Part shown: positions 1 to 9,099 of the stretch, piece after piece | How positions within the stretch are numbered: the stretch's first letter is position 1 | How the letters are laid out: every line of letters begins with the position of its first letter | DNA from: Haematobia irritans | Lineage: Eukaryota > Arthropoda > Insecta > Diptera > Muscidae | DNA length: 64,000 bases | Assembly (NCBI RefSeq): GCF_050003625.1 | Contig: NC_134401.1 | Location: forward strand, 98,000,852-98,064,851 | Direction: 5' to 3' | The notes under the pieces: generated by a model | Database searches by the model: none | Told to the model about the DNA's origin: nothing | The model's input: only the letters and a program-made list of their open reading frames with translations | Program-made: the position numbers and the translations under genes

Positions 1-780
1 GTATCACCCTTTAAACACTCATTTTATTTTCGCAAAAATTTTCTAAAGGAATTTTATTTCTATAAAATTTTGTCAACATTTTATTTCTATAGAATATTTT
101 GTCAACATTTTATTTCTATAGAAAATTTTGTCAAAATTTTATTTCTATAGAAAATTTTGGCAGAATTTTTTTTTCTATAGAAAATTTTGTCAACATTTTA
201 TTTCTATAGAAAATTTTGTCAAAATTTTATTTCTATAGAAAATTTGGTCAAAATTTCATTTCTATAGAAAATTTTGCAACAATTTTATTTCTATAGAAAA
301 TTTTGCAAAAATTGTATTTCTATAAAAAATTTTGTCAAAATTTTATATCTTTGGAACATTTTGACAATATTTTATTCGATAGAAAATTTTGTCAAAATTT
401 TATTTCTATAGAAAATTTTGTCAAAATTTTGTTCTATAGAAAATTTTGTCAAAATTTTATTTCTATAGAAAATTTTGTAAAAACTTTATTTATAAAATTT
501 TTGTCAAAATTTTATTTCTATAGAAAATTTAGTTAAAATTTTATTTCTATAGATCGCAATATTCGCAATATTTTATTTCAAAGAAAATTTTGTAAAAATT
601 TTATATCTATAGAAAATTTTGTCAAACTTTTATTTCTACAGAATATTTTGTAAAAAATTTAGTTCTATAGAAAATTTTATCAAAATTTAATTTCTATAGA
701 AAATTTTGCAAACATTTTATTTCTATAAAAAGTTTTGTCAAAATTTTATATCTTTAGAAAATTTAGTCAATATTTTATTT
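1..780 (+). repeat. 29-bp minisatellite array, plus orientation
   Basis: About 26 imperfect copies of a 29-bp unit centred on TTTCTATAGAAAATTTTG and GTCAAAATTTTA run from the window edge to a poly-T tract. Single-base changes and indels give a degenerate array. The same unit recurs in minus orientation at 20.8-30.1, 38.6 and 50.2 kb and in plus orientation at 34.1-36.3 kb. Open frames here, rich in Phe, Tyr and Lys, are artefacts of the repeat. The array probably continues to the left of the window. Confidence 0.95.
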
Positions 781-1113
781 TTTTTTTTTTAAATTTGGAC
801 TCATCTTTGTATGTAGAAATACAATTATGACAATTTCAAGAATCATTGCGGAGAGTATAAATGTTATCTAACCAAAAGGTCTTGATCCAAATCGTACTCA
901 ATTGTGACTGGTTGTTCTATATATCTGAGCTTTACATTGGATCCAAGACCTTAGCCCTTGTCGTTGTCGCCACAGATTTGATGCCTGTTATGCATTTGGG
1001 TATTTTATACGGTCTTACACTTTACGACTTCCATAATTGACGTAACATATGTATTATTATCACAATTTTGTTGTTATGCTTACAATAAAAATCCCATTAT
1101 TAGTTATACTTAC
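781..1113. other. Probable intron downstream of the host exon
   Basis: Sequence of higher complexity than its neighbours, with no recognised repeat and no open frame of note. It lies immediately downstream of the splice donor of the minus-strand exon at 1114-1299, so it is best read as the start of an intron of that gene. No second exon was found here. Confidence 0.4.
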
Positions 1114-1299
1114 ATTGGAAATTCACTTAAAGCCTCTCTACTGCCAACTGATTTCTCATATGTGTTTATGTAGGATTGAGGTTTGATGCCACCTTGATTC
1201 CAATACAGGACCATCAGAACAAATATCATAGCGGTGAGGAGCATTAGTAAAGCTCTACGCAATGAAACGGCCAAAGCCATTTTGAAAATGTAACGTAAC
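1114..1299 (-). CDS. First coding exon of a type II membrane protein (host gene)
   Basis: This is the only convincing host coding exon. On the minus strand a pyrimidine-rich tract ending TTTCAG precedes 19 bases of 5' leader, then ATG at 1280-1278 in a good fly context (CAAAATGG). The frame runs 55 codons to a strong donor, AAT|GTAAGTAT, at 1114/1113. The peptide has a short basic N-terminus (MALAVSLRRA), a hydrophobic segment at about residues 10-27 (LLMLLTAMIFVLMVLYW), then a polar stretch (NQGGIKPQSY...). This is the layout of a signal-anchor Golgi enzyme such as a glycosyl- or sulfotransferase, but the exon is too short to name a family. The exon ends in phase 2. The remaining exons lie outside the window or were not found. 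Confidence 0.7.
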
Positions 1300-2125
1300 C
1301 TGAAATAGAATAGAGCAAAAGACAAAATGGTTACCACCTCATAGTTTTCAAAGAAAATTAAAATAAAAAGAAGGAGAAAAAATTAATTTAAAAATTGACC
1401 TAAGACATGAAAACGAAAGTCTCAAAATAGAAAGTTAAGCTATATAGGCAAACTACCTTGGCCAACTAAAGGCCAAAACAGTTAGATGGAAAATTTAATT
1501 GGAAGGAGATTGAAGGTAGGTGGCAGGAAACGCCATTAATTTATGGCTCTGAAACTAATGAAATTGTGTTTTAACAGCCACATTTTGCAAACACAATGCC
1601 AGCAATGTTGTTGCCAATTTGGCGCCTTTTTGGCCTGCTGCAATAATGAAAGAAAATGAAGGATATCCAACGGTTTAGTGCTTGCTTTAGCCATAATTAT
1701 TGTTGCCTTAATGTGTAGAACTTATCATGAAGTTCGCTTAAAAAAACAAACGAACCAAGACATGCAATAGCCTAGTGCACGCATACTACACCTATTGACA
1801 GGTGCTATGCACAGTGGGTTACTGCAATGTATGAATGAACAAAACTTAAATCGATTTTTCAATTAATCGACTTTTTTCGACAAAAAGAAGTCAACAAATA
1901 GAATGTAGGCATTCTCGTAATCACGTAATCGACTTTTGAAGTTTTTCGAAATCGATTCTAATCGACGAAGAAGTCGGCTATGAATTGAAAGGGGGATATG
2001 ATACAAAGTCTCTTTATGGTGACTGCGTGGGAAAAAATAAAGAATATCCTTCCCTTGAAAATTTATAGCCGGGTGGTAAATTCAAATAAAGTTCTCTCGA
2101 ATTTATCTGCACGCACATGAAAATG
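1300..2125. other. Upstream intron and flanking DNA
   Basis: Region upstream of the acceptor of the 1114-1299 exon. It starts with the acceptor's pyrimidine tract and continues as non-coding sequence. From about 1850 it carries repeated TCGA-type motifs (AATCGACTTTTTTCGAC and variants) that resume after the MITE at 2747-2890, so that MITE probably sits inside an older palindrome-rich repeat. No gene is seen. Confidence 0.4.
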
Positions 2126-2747
2126 CACTCAAAAAAAAGTTTACTTGGATCCAAAGATTTTGATATTCCCTTAAGGATTTTGGTATTGATTCCGAGCCAA
2201 AGATGCGGCCTCTTTAAGATAAAGAAATTTTTTAGCGACCTACTATCAAATTTTCATTCTTTTTTCGCGGTTTATTAATAAAGGTACTCACATACAATTA
2301 AATGCCAATTTAAAAATGCAAATTATAACGGATACTTCAAAGCAAAAATTTTTTCTTAATTCCAAAAAAACAAAAAATAACTTTGAACCAAAGACGCTAA
2401 ACCCTCAAAATAAGTCTTAGCCTATATTTGAAGCGTTTTTATCTTAAATCTAAAGTTTCAATATTTCAGTTAATTTAAGGACAACTTCTTCAAATCAAAA
2501 AAGTGCTTCATTACTTTAAGGAAAATTATCCTTAGTTCACAGACATGGGACTTTAACGGTGTGACGCAAATTTACAAAATTTGTGTCCTAAATTTAATGA
2601 AAAAAATTTCTGAAGCAAAGATTGTAAAATTTATTTTAATTAAAATTTCATTATTTTAAAGAAATTTGTGCTTAATATTTCGTAAATTTCGCATCCTAAA
2701 ATTTAGGTTGCGTAATCTTCAATATCACGTAAATATTTTTTTCAGTG
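2126..2747. mobile_element. MITE-B, about 620-bp non-autonomous element
   Basis: Starts CACTCAAAAAAAAG and ends TTTTTTTCAGTG, short terminal inverted repeats of the CACTGAAAAAA type. Internal landmarks are a GGATCCAAAGATTTTG block, GATTCCGAGCCAAAGATGCGG and CCTAAAATTTAGGTTGCGTAA. Related copies lie at 24192-24687, 41377-41464, 53843-54421 and 54422-55077, and a right half lies at about 6375-6611. There is no coding capacity. Superfamily is not established. Confidence 0.75.
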
Positions 2748-2888
2748 TAGTTGAAAAATTTCGAGTTTTGAAATTTTTAAATAATCGAAAAAACTTTTCG
2801 AGAAGTAAAAAATTGTAAAATACGAAAAGTCAACTTTACCAAATTTTCCAAAAGTCTACTTTTTGATTCGTATTGCAATCGCTAGTAT

Positions 2889-2957
2889 ATTCAAAAAAAT
2901 GTTTACTTCAATCCAAAGATTTTGGCTTTTCCCTTAGGGATTTGCGTATTGATTTTT
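2889..2957. mobile_element. MITE-B left-end fragment
   Basis: About 70 bp matching the left end of MITE-B (TTTACTTCAATCCAAAGATTTTGG, then CGTATTGATT), directly before a Helentron-like fragment. The rest of this MITE copy is missing. Confidence 0.5.
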
Positions 2958-3466
2958 TAGCCATATTTGTATAAACCGGAAGAAAAAATATATGGAAGCT
3001 TTATTATCTATTGGAGTAAAATCCCATTGAAAATGGGTCTACCATATGAAACATTCTACCATATTTCCCCAACTCTGGCGTACATATATATGGGAGCTAC
3101 ATCTAAATCTGAACCGATTTCAACCAAATTTGGCACATTTTACGATACTATTAACCGTACTCCTTGTCAAAATTTGACACAAATCTGGACAAAACTCTGG
3201 CTTTTGAGGCCATATAAGTGCAAATCGGACGAAAGATATATATGGGATCTACATCTAAATCTGGCCCGATTTAGCTGATATTTTGTACGAGAGCCCCAAA
3301 ATATTAGGCCGTGCAAAATTTTAAGAAAATTGGGTTGATAAGTACGTCAATTATGACCAGATCGGTGATAAATATATATGGCATTTATATCTAAATCTGA
3401 ACCGATTTTTTTCAAAATCAATAGCGATTGTCTTTGAGCCAAAGTAAAACTCTGTGCCAAATTTGA
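2958..3466. mobile_element. Helentron-like (HINE type II) fragment
   Basis: Contains the type II body motifs AAATCTGAACCGATTTCAAC, ATATATGGGAGCTA and CATATAAGTGCAAATCGG, shared with the fuller copies at 31230-32660 and 36925-37826. Both ends are missing. An open frame of 103 codons inside it is a by-product of the repeat and not a gene. Confidence 0.7.
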
Positions 3467-3491
3467 GGCATGACATTGAGAATGTCATGCC
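3467..3491. repeat. Perfect 11-bp-stem hairpin
   Basis: GGCATGACATT, GAG, AATGTCATGCC: an 11-bp perfect stem with a 3-nt loop, at the edge of the HINE fragment and just before a tRNA-like SINE head. Confidence 0.85.
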
Positions 3492-3548
3492 GTGGTGTCA
3501 TATTAGGTTCATACATTTGAATAGACGTTTTGATGCATAGTGTTAAAT

Positions 3549-3720
3549 GGCGTTTGTGGCTGAGTGCGCTAAGGCGTTCTGTTATGGTGCCAACAGACCC
3601 AGGTTCAACCCCCGGTGGAAGCGAAGAAGTTTTTCATTTTGCAAAAATTCGATAATAAGAAAAGTGTAACAAAAAATACTGACAAAAATAAAAATAAAAA
3701 GTGAAATCGGAAAAAAATTT
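3549..3720 (+). mobile_element. tRNA-derived SINE or tRNA-like relic
   Basis: A tRNA-like head with a box A-like TGGCTGAGTGCG and box B-like GGTTCAACCCC about 45 bases apart, with TCTGTT/AACAGA pairing between them. It is followed by an A-rich tail. The wide loop resembles a Leu/Ser-type tRNA, but the lack of a full acceptor stem argues against a functional tRNA gene. Box spacing fits an internal RNA polymerase III promoter. Confidence 0.45.
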
Positions 3721-3896
3721 GTTTTTTTAGTTTTTTTAAATTTCTTTATCCAAATGAACTTCCAAGGCACAACTTCTAAAGCAATGCAAAGGATCTATGT
3801 TAAAAATGGAGTGCTTCTGTCCTATGATTCAAGTTTGCACTATTTCCGGATCACAAATTGGGAATCCAAACTACATTTTTGGATGCTGTTTTTTTA

Positions 3897-4063
3897 ATAA
3901 AACTCGGAAGACTAAGTCAGTCAAAAACCATAATTGATCTTTTAATTTTTATTAATTTTTTTTTCTATTAAAAATTAATTGATTCAACATCAACAACATC
4001 AATTAAATTTTTAATTGAATCAAATAAAAAAAAATAATTGGAATTTTCAAATCAATTGATTTT
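3897..4063. mobile_element. MITE-A, left part (split by a HINE)
   Basis: AT-rich DNA with repeated AATTAATTGATTCAATTAA-type palindromes and the block CTCGGAAGACTAAGTCAGTC, shared with the copies at 36703 and 42955. It stops at the Helentron-like insertion at 4064 and appears to resume at 6172. Confidence 0.65.
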
Positions 4064-6171
4064 TATACCCATCACCATAGAATGGTGATGGGGGTATAAT
4101 AAGTTTGTTATTCCGTGTGTAACACATAGAAATATCGATTTCCGACTATATAAAGTATATATATTCTTGATCAGGGAGAAATTCTAAGACGATATAACGA
4201 TGTCCATCTGTTCGTCTGGCTGTCTGTCTGTCTGTTGTAATCACGCTACAGCCTTCAATAATAACGCTATCGTTCTGAAATTTGACACAGATTCGTTTTT
4301 TGTTTGCAGGCAGGTCAAGTTCGAAGATGGGCTATATCGGTCCAAGTTTAGATATAGTCCCCATATAAACCGACCTACCGATTTGGGGTCCTGGGCCTAT
4401 AAAAACCTTAGTTTTTATCCAATTTGCGTGAAATTGCAAATCTAGAGGTGTGCCGAAAATGGTGCCCATCGGTCTATGTTTTGGTATAGCCCCCATATAG
4501 ACCGATTTCCCGATTTTGCTTCTTGGGCGTCTAGAAACAGTATTTTCTATCCGATGTGCCTGACATTGAAAATCTAGAGGTATTTTAGGACCATAAAGAA
4601 GTGTGTCGAAAATGGTACGTATCGGCCCATGTTTTGGTATAGCCGCCATATAGACCGATTTCCCGATTTAGCTTCTTGGGCTTCTATAAACTGTATTTTC
4701 TATCCAAGTTGCCTGAAATTGAAAATCTGGAAGTATTTTGGGACCTTAAAGAGGTGTGTCGAAAATGGGGTGTATCGGTCCATGTTTTGGTATAGCCTCC
4801 ATATAGACCGATCTCCCGATTTTACTTCTTGGGCTTCTAGAAACTGTATTTACTATCCGATTTGCCTGAAATTGGAAGTCTAGAGGTATTTTGGGACCAT
4901 AAAGAGGTGTGTCGAAAATGGTCCGTATCGCTCCATGTTTTGGTATAGCCCCATATAGACCGATCTCCCGATTTTTATTCTTGGGCTTCTATAAACTGTA
5001 TTAATTACCCGATTTTCCTGAAATTGGAAATCTAGTGGTATTTTGGGGCCACAAATAGGTGCGCCGAAATTGTGGTGTATGGGTCCATTTTTTGGTACCC
5101 CTATATAGACCGATCTCCCTATTTTACTTCTTGGGCTTCTAGAAACTGTATTTACTATCCGATTTGCCTGAAATTGGAAATCTAGAGGTATTTTGAGACC
5201 ATAAAGAAGTGTGTCGAAAATGGTCGTAGTTTTCTGCAAATTCGTCTGAAAGTGGAATTCTAGAGGTATTTGAGGAACATTACGTGGTGGTGAGTATTAA
5301 TCCATGTTTTGGTATAGCCCTCATATAGACCTAACTCCCGAATTTATTTCTAGGACTTTTGGAATCCGGCTGACCACAAATAGGTCAGCCGAATATGGTG
5401 TGTGTCGACCCATATTTTAGTATAGCCTCCACATAGGCAGATCTCTATATTTAACTCCTTGGGCTTCTAGAAACCGTAGTTTTTATCCGTAAAATGGAAT
5501 TTTAGACCCTCAAAAATCTGTATCGCATTTATTTTTACCGGTCCGTTTGGTAAGGCAATGATATAGACCGATTTAACTTTTTGAGGGTAGACCCAAAGAA
5601 AAAATATTTTCTTCCGGAATGAAATTTTGGACAAACGAAATTCCCCTTTCGTATAAAGTATTTTCGTTTAGAGCAAACTGACCCTAATTTTTGATAAGCG
5701 ACCCAACGATTGTCTCTAAATTTTGTGTCAAAAGAAAACTTTGCGTGTCTAAAATTTCGTTCCTCAGAAAAGAAAATACTTCTTTCAGGGTATAACAGGC
5801 GCACTGATCATGAAAATTGCTTGAAACTGAAAGTAAAATTTCCAGATTTTACTCATCGTTTTCATTTAAATAATGGCGGAAAAAATCTACAGATTTAAGA
5901 TTTCAAATCAAGGCGTTGTTTCGTCATATACACGATATGTTTATGATTTCTCTAAAACTCAAACAAAATTGGTTCTCATAAATCCAGAATCTGATCTAGT
6001 CTTCATAGGTAGAATGGTTGAACTGAAAATTTGTCATCAAACCGCCTAAAATTCTATATATTATCAAGAAACCCACTACGACGAAGAGTTTTCAAAGTGA
6101 ACTATTATATTTGATTCATGGTGTGGGTATTTAAGATTCGGCCCGGCGGAACTTATTGCTGTATGTACTTG
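4064..6171. mobile_element. Helentron-like (DINE-1/HINE type I) element
   Basis: Begins TATACCCATCACCATAG, followed by the complementary GGTGATGGGGGTATA, then the block TTCCGACTATATAAAGTATA typical of DINE-1/INE-1 elements of flies. It ends with a GC palindrome (TTCGGCCCGGCGGAA) and CTGTATGTACTTG. The middle is a tandem array of about 153-bp units. It has no rolling-circle replicase and is non-autonomous. It splits a MITE-A copy. DINE-1-type elements are known to be Helentron-associated; assigning this family is inference from structure and motifs. Confidence 0.75.
4330..5300. repeat. 153-bp tandem repeat inside the HINE
   Basis: The phrase TCGGTCCATGTTTTGGTATA recurs at 4469, 4622, 4775 and 4928, exactly 153 bp apart, with a more diverged unit after that. 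Because 153 is 51 codons, several overlapping pseudo-ORFs appear. Diverged versions fill the HINE copies at 38.8-40.0, 44.3-45.3, 50.6-51.6 and 58.9-60.2 kb. Confidence 0.85.
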
Positions 6172-6290
6172 TTTTATTAAAATATTTGTTGTGCCCAATT
6201 AAAACTGTCATTGATACCACCATTTTCATGATTGAAGACATTTCAATTAAAAAATTAATAAGATCAATTAATTTCCCATGTTTGAAGCTT
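6172..6290. mobile_element. MITE-A, right part
   Basis: Carries the MITE-A right-side block CCCAATTAAAACTG, TTGATAC, GATTGAAGACATTTCAATT, AAAAAATTAATAAGATCAATT. This is the expected continuation of the MITE-A piece ending at 4063, so the HINE between them is an insertion. Confidence 0.65.
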
Positions 6291-6374
6291 TTTATCTCTT
6301 CAATACAAAGATTCAATATCTTAATGAATTTTAAGTTCTTTTTCTTTAAACCACATAAAAAAATTAGTTTAGTT

Positions 6375-6611
6375 TAAGAAAAATTAGCCTTGCTTGAAAG
6401 ACATACGACTTTAACAGAGGAATGTACATTTCAAAGATTCGAGTCCTAAATTTAATGAAAATTTTTTTCAACAAAGACTATGAACTTTATTCTTATTTTA
6501 ACCAAAATCTAACTATTTTAAAGAAATTTGCCCTTAATATTGTGTAAATGACATGTGCTAAAATTTAGGTTGCATAATCTTTCATATAAGGTCAACATTT
6601 TATTCAGTGTA
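6375..6611. mobile_element. MITE-B right-half fragment
   Basis: Matches the second half of MITE-B (CATACGACTTTAACAG, TTTAAAGAAATTTGCCC, TAAAATTTAGGTTGCATAA) and ends TTCAGTG. The left half is absent. Confidence 0.65.
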
Positions 6612-6613
6612 TA

Positions 6614-6973
6614 CACGGACGAAAAAGACTGTTTTTCATATGTTTGGGTGTAAAAATTATATGTTTGGAGCTCAAATTTTTTAACGCAATATTTTTAAGT
6701 GCAAGCATATAATGTTCATAAACTAGCATTATAAAGAGAGACCTCGAGAGTATGCTGCAAGTAAAATAATGGAAGTAACCAATTGGCACCTTAAACATAT
6801 ATCCAAAGAAAATTTCATTAAAAATTTTTACTACCAGTGTATGCCCTAAGGTGAAACATAATATGTTTGAACAATACAAACAATATTTTGTTTGTACCAA
6901 TCCTGAAAATATATATGCTTGAAGCAAAATGTGTTTGGGGTATATGTTACAGAAGCGAATTTTTTTGAGGGTG
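6614..6973. mobile_element. MITE-C, 360-bp element with TA target duplication
   Basis: Starts CACGGACGAAAAAGACTG and ends GAGGGTG, flanked by TA on both sides. The body is rich in CATATGTTTGG and its complement. A second, longer copy lies at 41467-42465. The TA duplication points to the Tc1/mariner superfamily. No coding capacity. Confidence 0.7.
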
Positions 6974-7200
6974 TAGACAATCTAGTCTTTTAAATAAATT
7001 TAAATTAATATGACTTAATTTATTTTATTTTAATTTATTTCACTATATATTAATTTAATTTGATTATAAATTAATTCTATCGAAAATTCGCGTACGATAA
7101 CAGAAAAAAATAGTCGAAAAGTAGAATTTTATAAATTTTGATTTAATTTAATTTAATTTGTTTAATTTAATAATTTAATTTATTTTATTTTATTTTAATT
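6974..7200. repeat. Low-complexity TTTAATT-rich DNA
   Basis: Simple AT-rich sequence dominated by TTTAATTTAATT and TATTTTATTT runs. No gene or element boundary is seen. Confidence 0.8.
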
Positions 7201-7505
7201 TATTTGTGATACAATTTGAAAAAATTTAACCCACTGTACAATGGATAAGGAATAGTATAGAATGATTTAGATATGACGATAATGGTGGTCGTGGCCATTT
7301 TAGTTTCTGACCAAAAACGATTGAAAATTGTGTGGTGATTTGTACGAACCAAGTCTTTAGTCCCTCTCCGATTTTGTGTGAAAATTGACAGGAACATTTA
7401 AGTTTGTCTACAATTTGTATAAGCCCAACAGTTTTAATGTCTTCGGCGTAGGATGCGTTACGTTATTATTATTATTCTTTTGTTTTTTTTTTAGTTTTGT
7501 GACGC

Positions 7506-7700
7506 CTATGTAAACACACCTTTATCCAAAACTTCATAGTCATAGCTGTCGTATCTTTCGATGGAAAAAGCGTAGGTAACATTTGAGATAGGCATGCATA
7601 TCCTTTCGTTTATCGTGGCACATCCTTTTACCTTTTGATGTTGATTTTGTGATACGTAATTAACACTGCCAATAGGCAAAAAGTAGCCAACAGGATCCAT
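7506..7700 (-). CDS. Possible host coding exon, unrecognised
   Basis: On the minus strand an ATG at 7700-7698 opens a frame beginning MDPVGYFLPIGSVNY, with mixed composition and fly-like codons. It is unlike the repeats around it. After ...YEVLDK a possible donor, AAAG|GTGTGT, lies at 7520/7519; otherwise the frame stops at 7506. No acceptor upstream and no partner exon could be identified, and no known domain is recognised. A further frame at 7200-7397 (minus) is equally anonymous. This may be a single-copy exon, a decayed gene or chance. Confidence 0.2.
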   Translation of the reverse strand: MDPVGYFLPIGSVNYVSQNQHQKVKGCATINERICMPISNVTYAFSIERYDSYDYEVLDKGVFT

Positions 7701-7808
7701 GAAATCGTTATCGTTTTGTAACAAATGTGATTTTAATAAATTATTTGTTCACAAAAAAAAAAAAACAAAGTGTTCCGCATTTGATCTAAAGTGCCTCTCG
7801 CTTTACTA

Positions 7809-9091
7809 ACAGGTTGGCTGATAAGTCCTCGGTCTGACACATAGATGGCGTCGTTAGTATTAAATGCATATTATTTTATATAGTACCAACCTTCAAATGA
7901 TTCGTGCCAAAATTTTACGTCTGTAAGTCAATTAGGTTGTGAGATAGAGCGTCTTTTGTGAAGCAACTTTTGTTATTGTGAAAAAAAAAATGGAAAAAAC
8001 AGAATTTCGTGTTTTAATAAAATACTGTTTTCTGAAGGGAAAAAATACGGTGGAAGTAAAAACTTGGCTTGATAATGAGTTTCCGGACTCTGCCCAGGGA
8101 AATAAACAATAATTGTTTGGTATGCAAAATTCAAACGTGGTGAAATGAGCACGGAGGACGGTGAACGCAGTGGACGCCCGAAAGAGCTAGTTACCGACGA
8201 AAACATCAAAAAAATCCGCAAAATGATTTTGAATGACCGTAAAATGAAGTTGATCGAGATAGCAGAGGCCTTAAAGATATCAAAGGAACGTGTTGGTCAT
8301 ATCATTCATCAATATTTGGATATGCGGAAGTTCTGTGCAAAATGGGTGCCGCGCGAGCTCACATTTGACCAAAAACAACAGCGTGTTGATGATTCTGAGC
8401 GGTGTTTGCAGCTGTTAACTCGTAATACACCCGAGTTTTTCCGTCGATATGTGACAATGGATGAAACATGGCTCCATCACTACACTCCTGAGTCCAATCG
8501 ACAGTCGGCTGAGTGGACAGCGACCGGTGAACCGTCTCCGAAGCGTGGAAAGACTCAAAAGTCCGCTGGCAAAGTAATGGCCTCTGTATTTTGGGATGCG
8601 CAAGGAATAATCTTGAGAAGAGAAAAACTTTCAACAGTGACTATTATATGGCCTTATTGGAGCGTTTGAAGGTCGAAATCGCGGCAAAACGGCCCCATAT
8701 GAAGAATAAAAAAGTGTTGTTCCACCAAGACAACGCACCGTACCACAAGTCATTAAGAACGATGGCAAAAATTCATGAATTGGGCTTCGAATTGCTTCCC
8801 CACCCACCGTATTCTCCAGATCTGGCCCCCAGCGACTTTTTCTTGTTCTCAGACCTCAAAAGGATGCTCGCAGGGAAAAAATTTGGCTGCAATGAAGAGG
8901 TGATGGCCGAAACTGAGGCCTATTTTGAGGCAAAACCGAAGGAGTACTACCAAAATGGTATCAAAAAATTGGAAGGTCGTTATAATCGTTGTATCGCTCT
9001 TGAAGGGAACTATGTTGAATAATGAAAACTAATTTTGACAAAAAAAAATGTGTTTTTCTTTGTTAGACCGGGGACTTATCAGCCAACCTGT
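7809..9091 (+). mobile_element. Himar1 mariner transposon, copy 1 (1,283 bp)
   Basis: Both terminal inverted repeats are present (ACAGGTTGGCTGATAAGTCC type), with one mismatch in the left. The element is flanked by TA at 7807-7808 and 9092-9093, the mariner target duplication. The interior is a single transposase gene with frameshifts. Ends and transposase match Himar1 of Haematobia irritans closely, from my knowledge of that family. The transposase is broken, but the ends could in principle still be mobilised in trans. Confidence 0.95.
7990..9022 (+). pseudogene. Himar1 transposase, frameshifted
   Basis: The DD34D mariner transposase would bind the terminal repeats and cut and paste the element at TA. 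The start ATG is at 7990 (MEKTEFRVLIKYC...). The N-terminal helix-turn-helix region (about residues 1-110) is followed by the catalytic core: TMDETWLHHY, HQDNAPYHKS and SPDLAPSDFF, with 34 residues between the second and third Asp, so all three catalytic Asp codons survive. A one-base deletion near 8093 (relative to copy 2) and a 13-bp deletion near 8608 put the protein in three frames. The C-terminus (GNYVE) and stop at 9020-9022 are intact. Not functional. Confidence 0.93.
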
Positions 9092-9099
9092 TACTTCCC

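Noticed and set aside
303..536. Phe/Tyr/Lys-rich ORFs in minisatellite (also 20830, 29665, 29966)
   Set aside because: Products of the 29-bp repeat, whose length is not a multiple of three and which lacks constraint.
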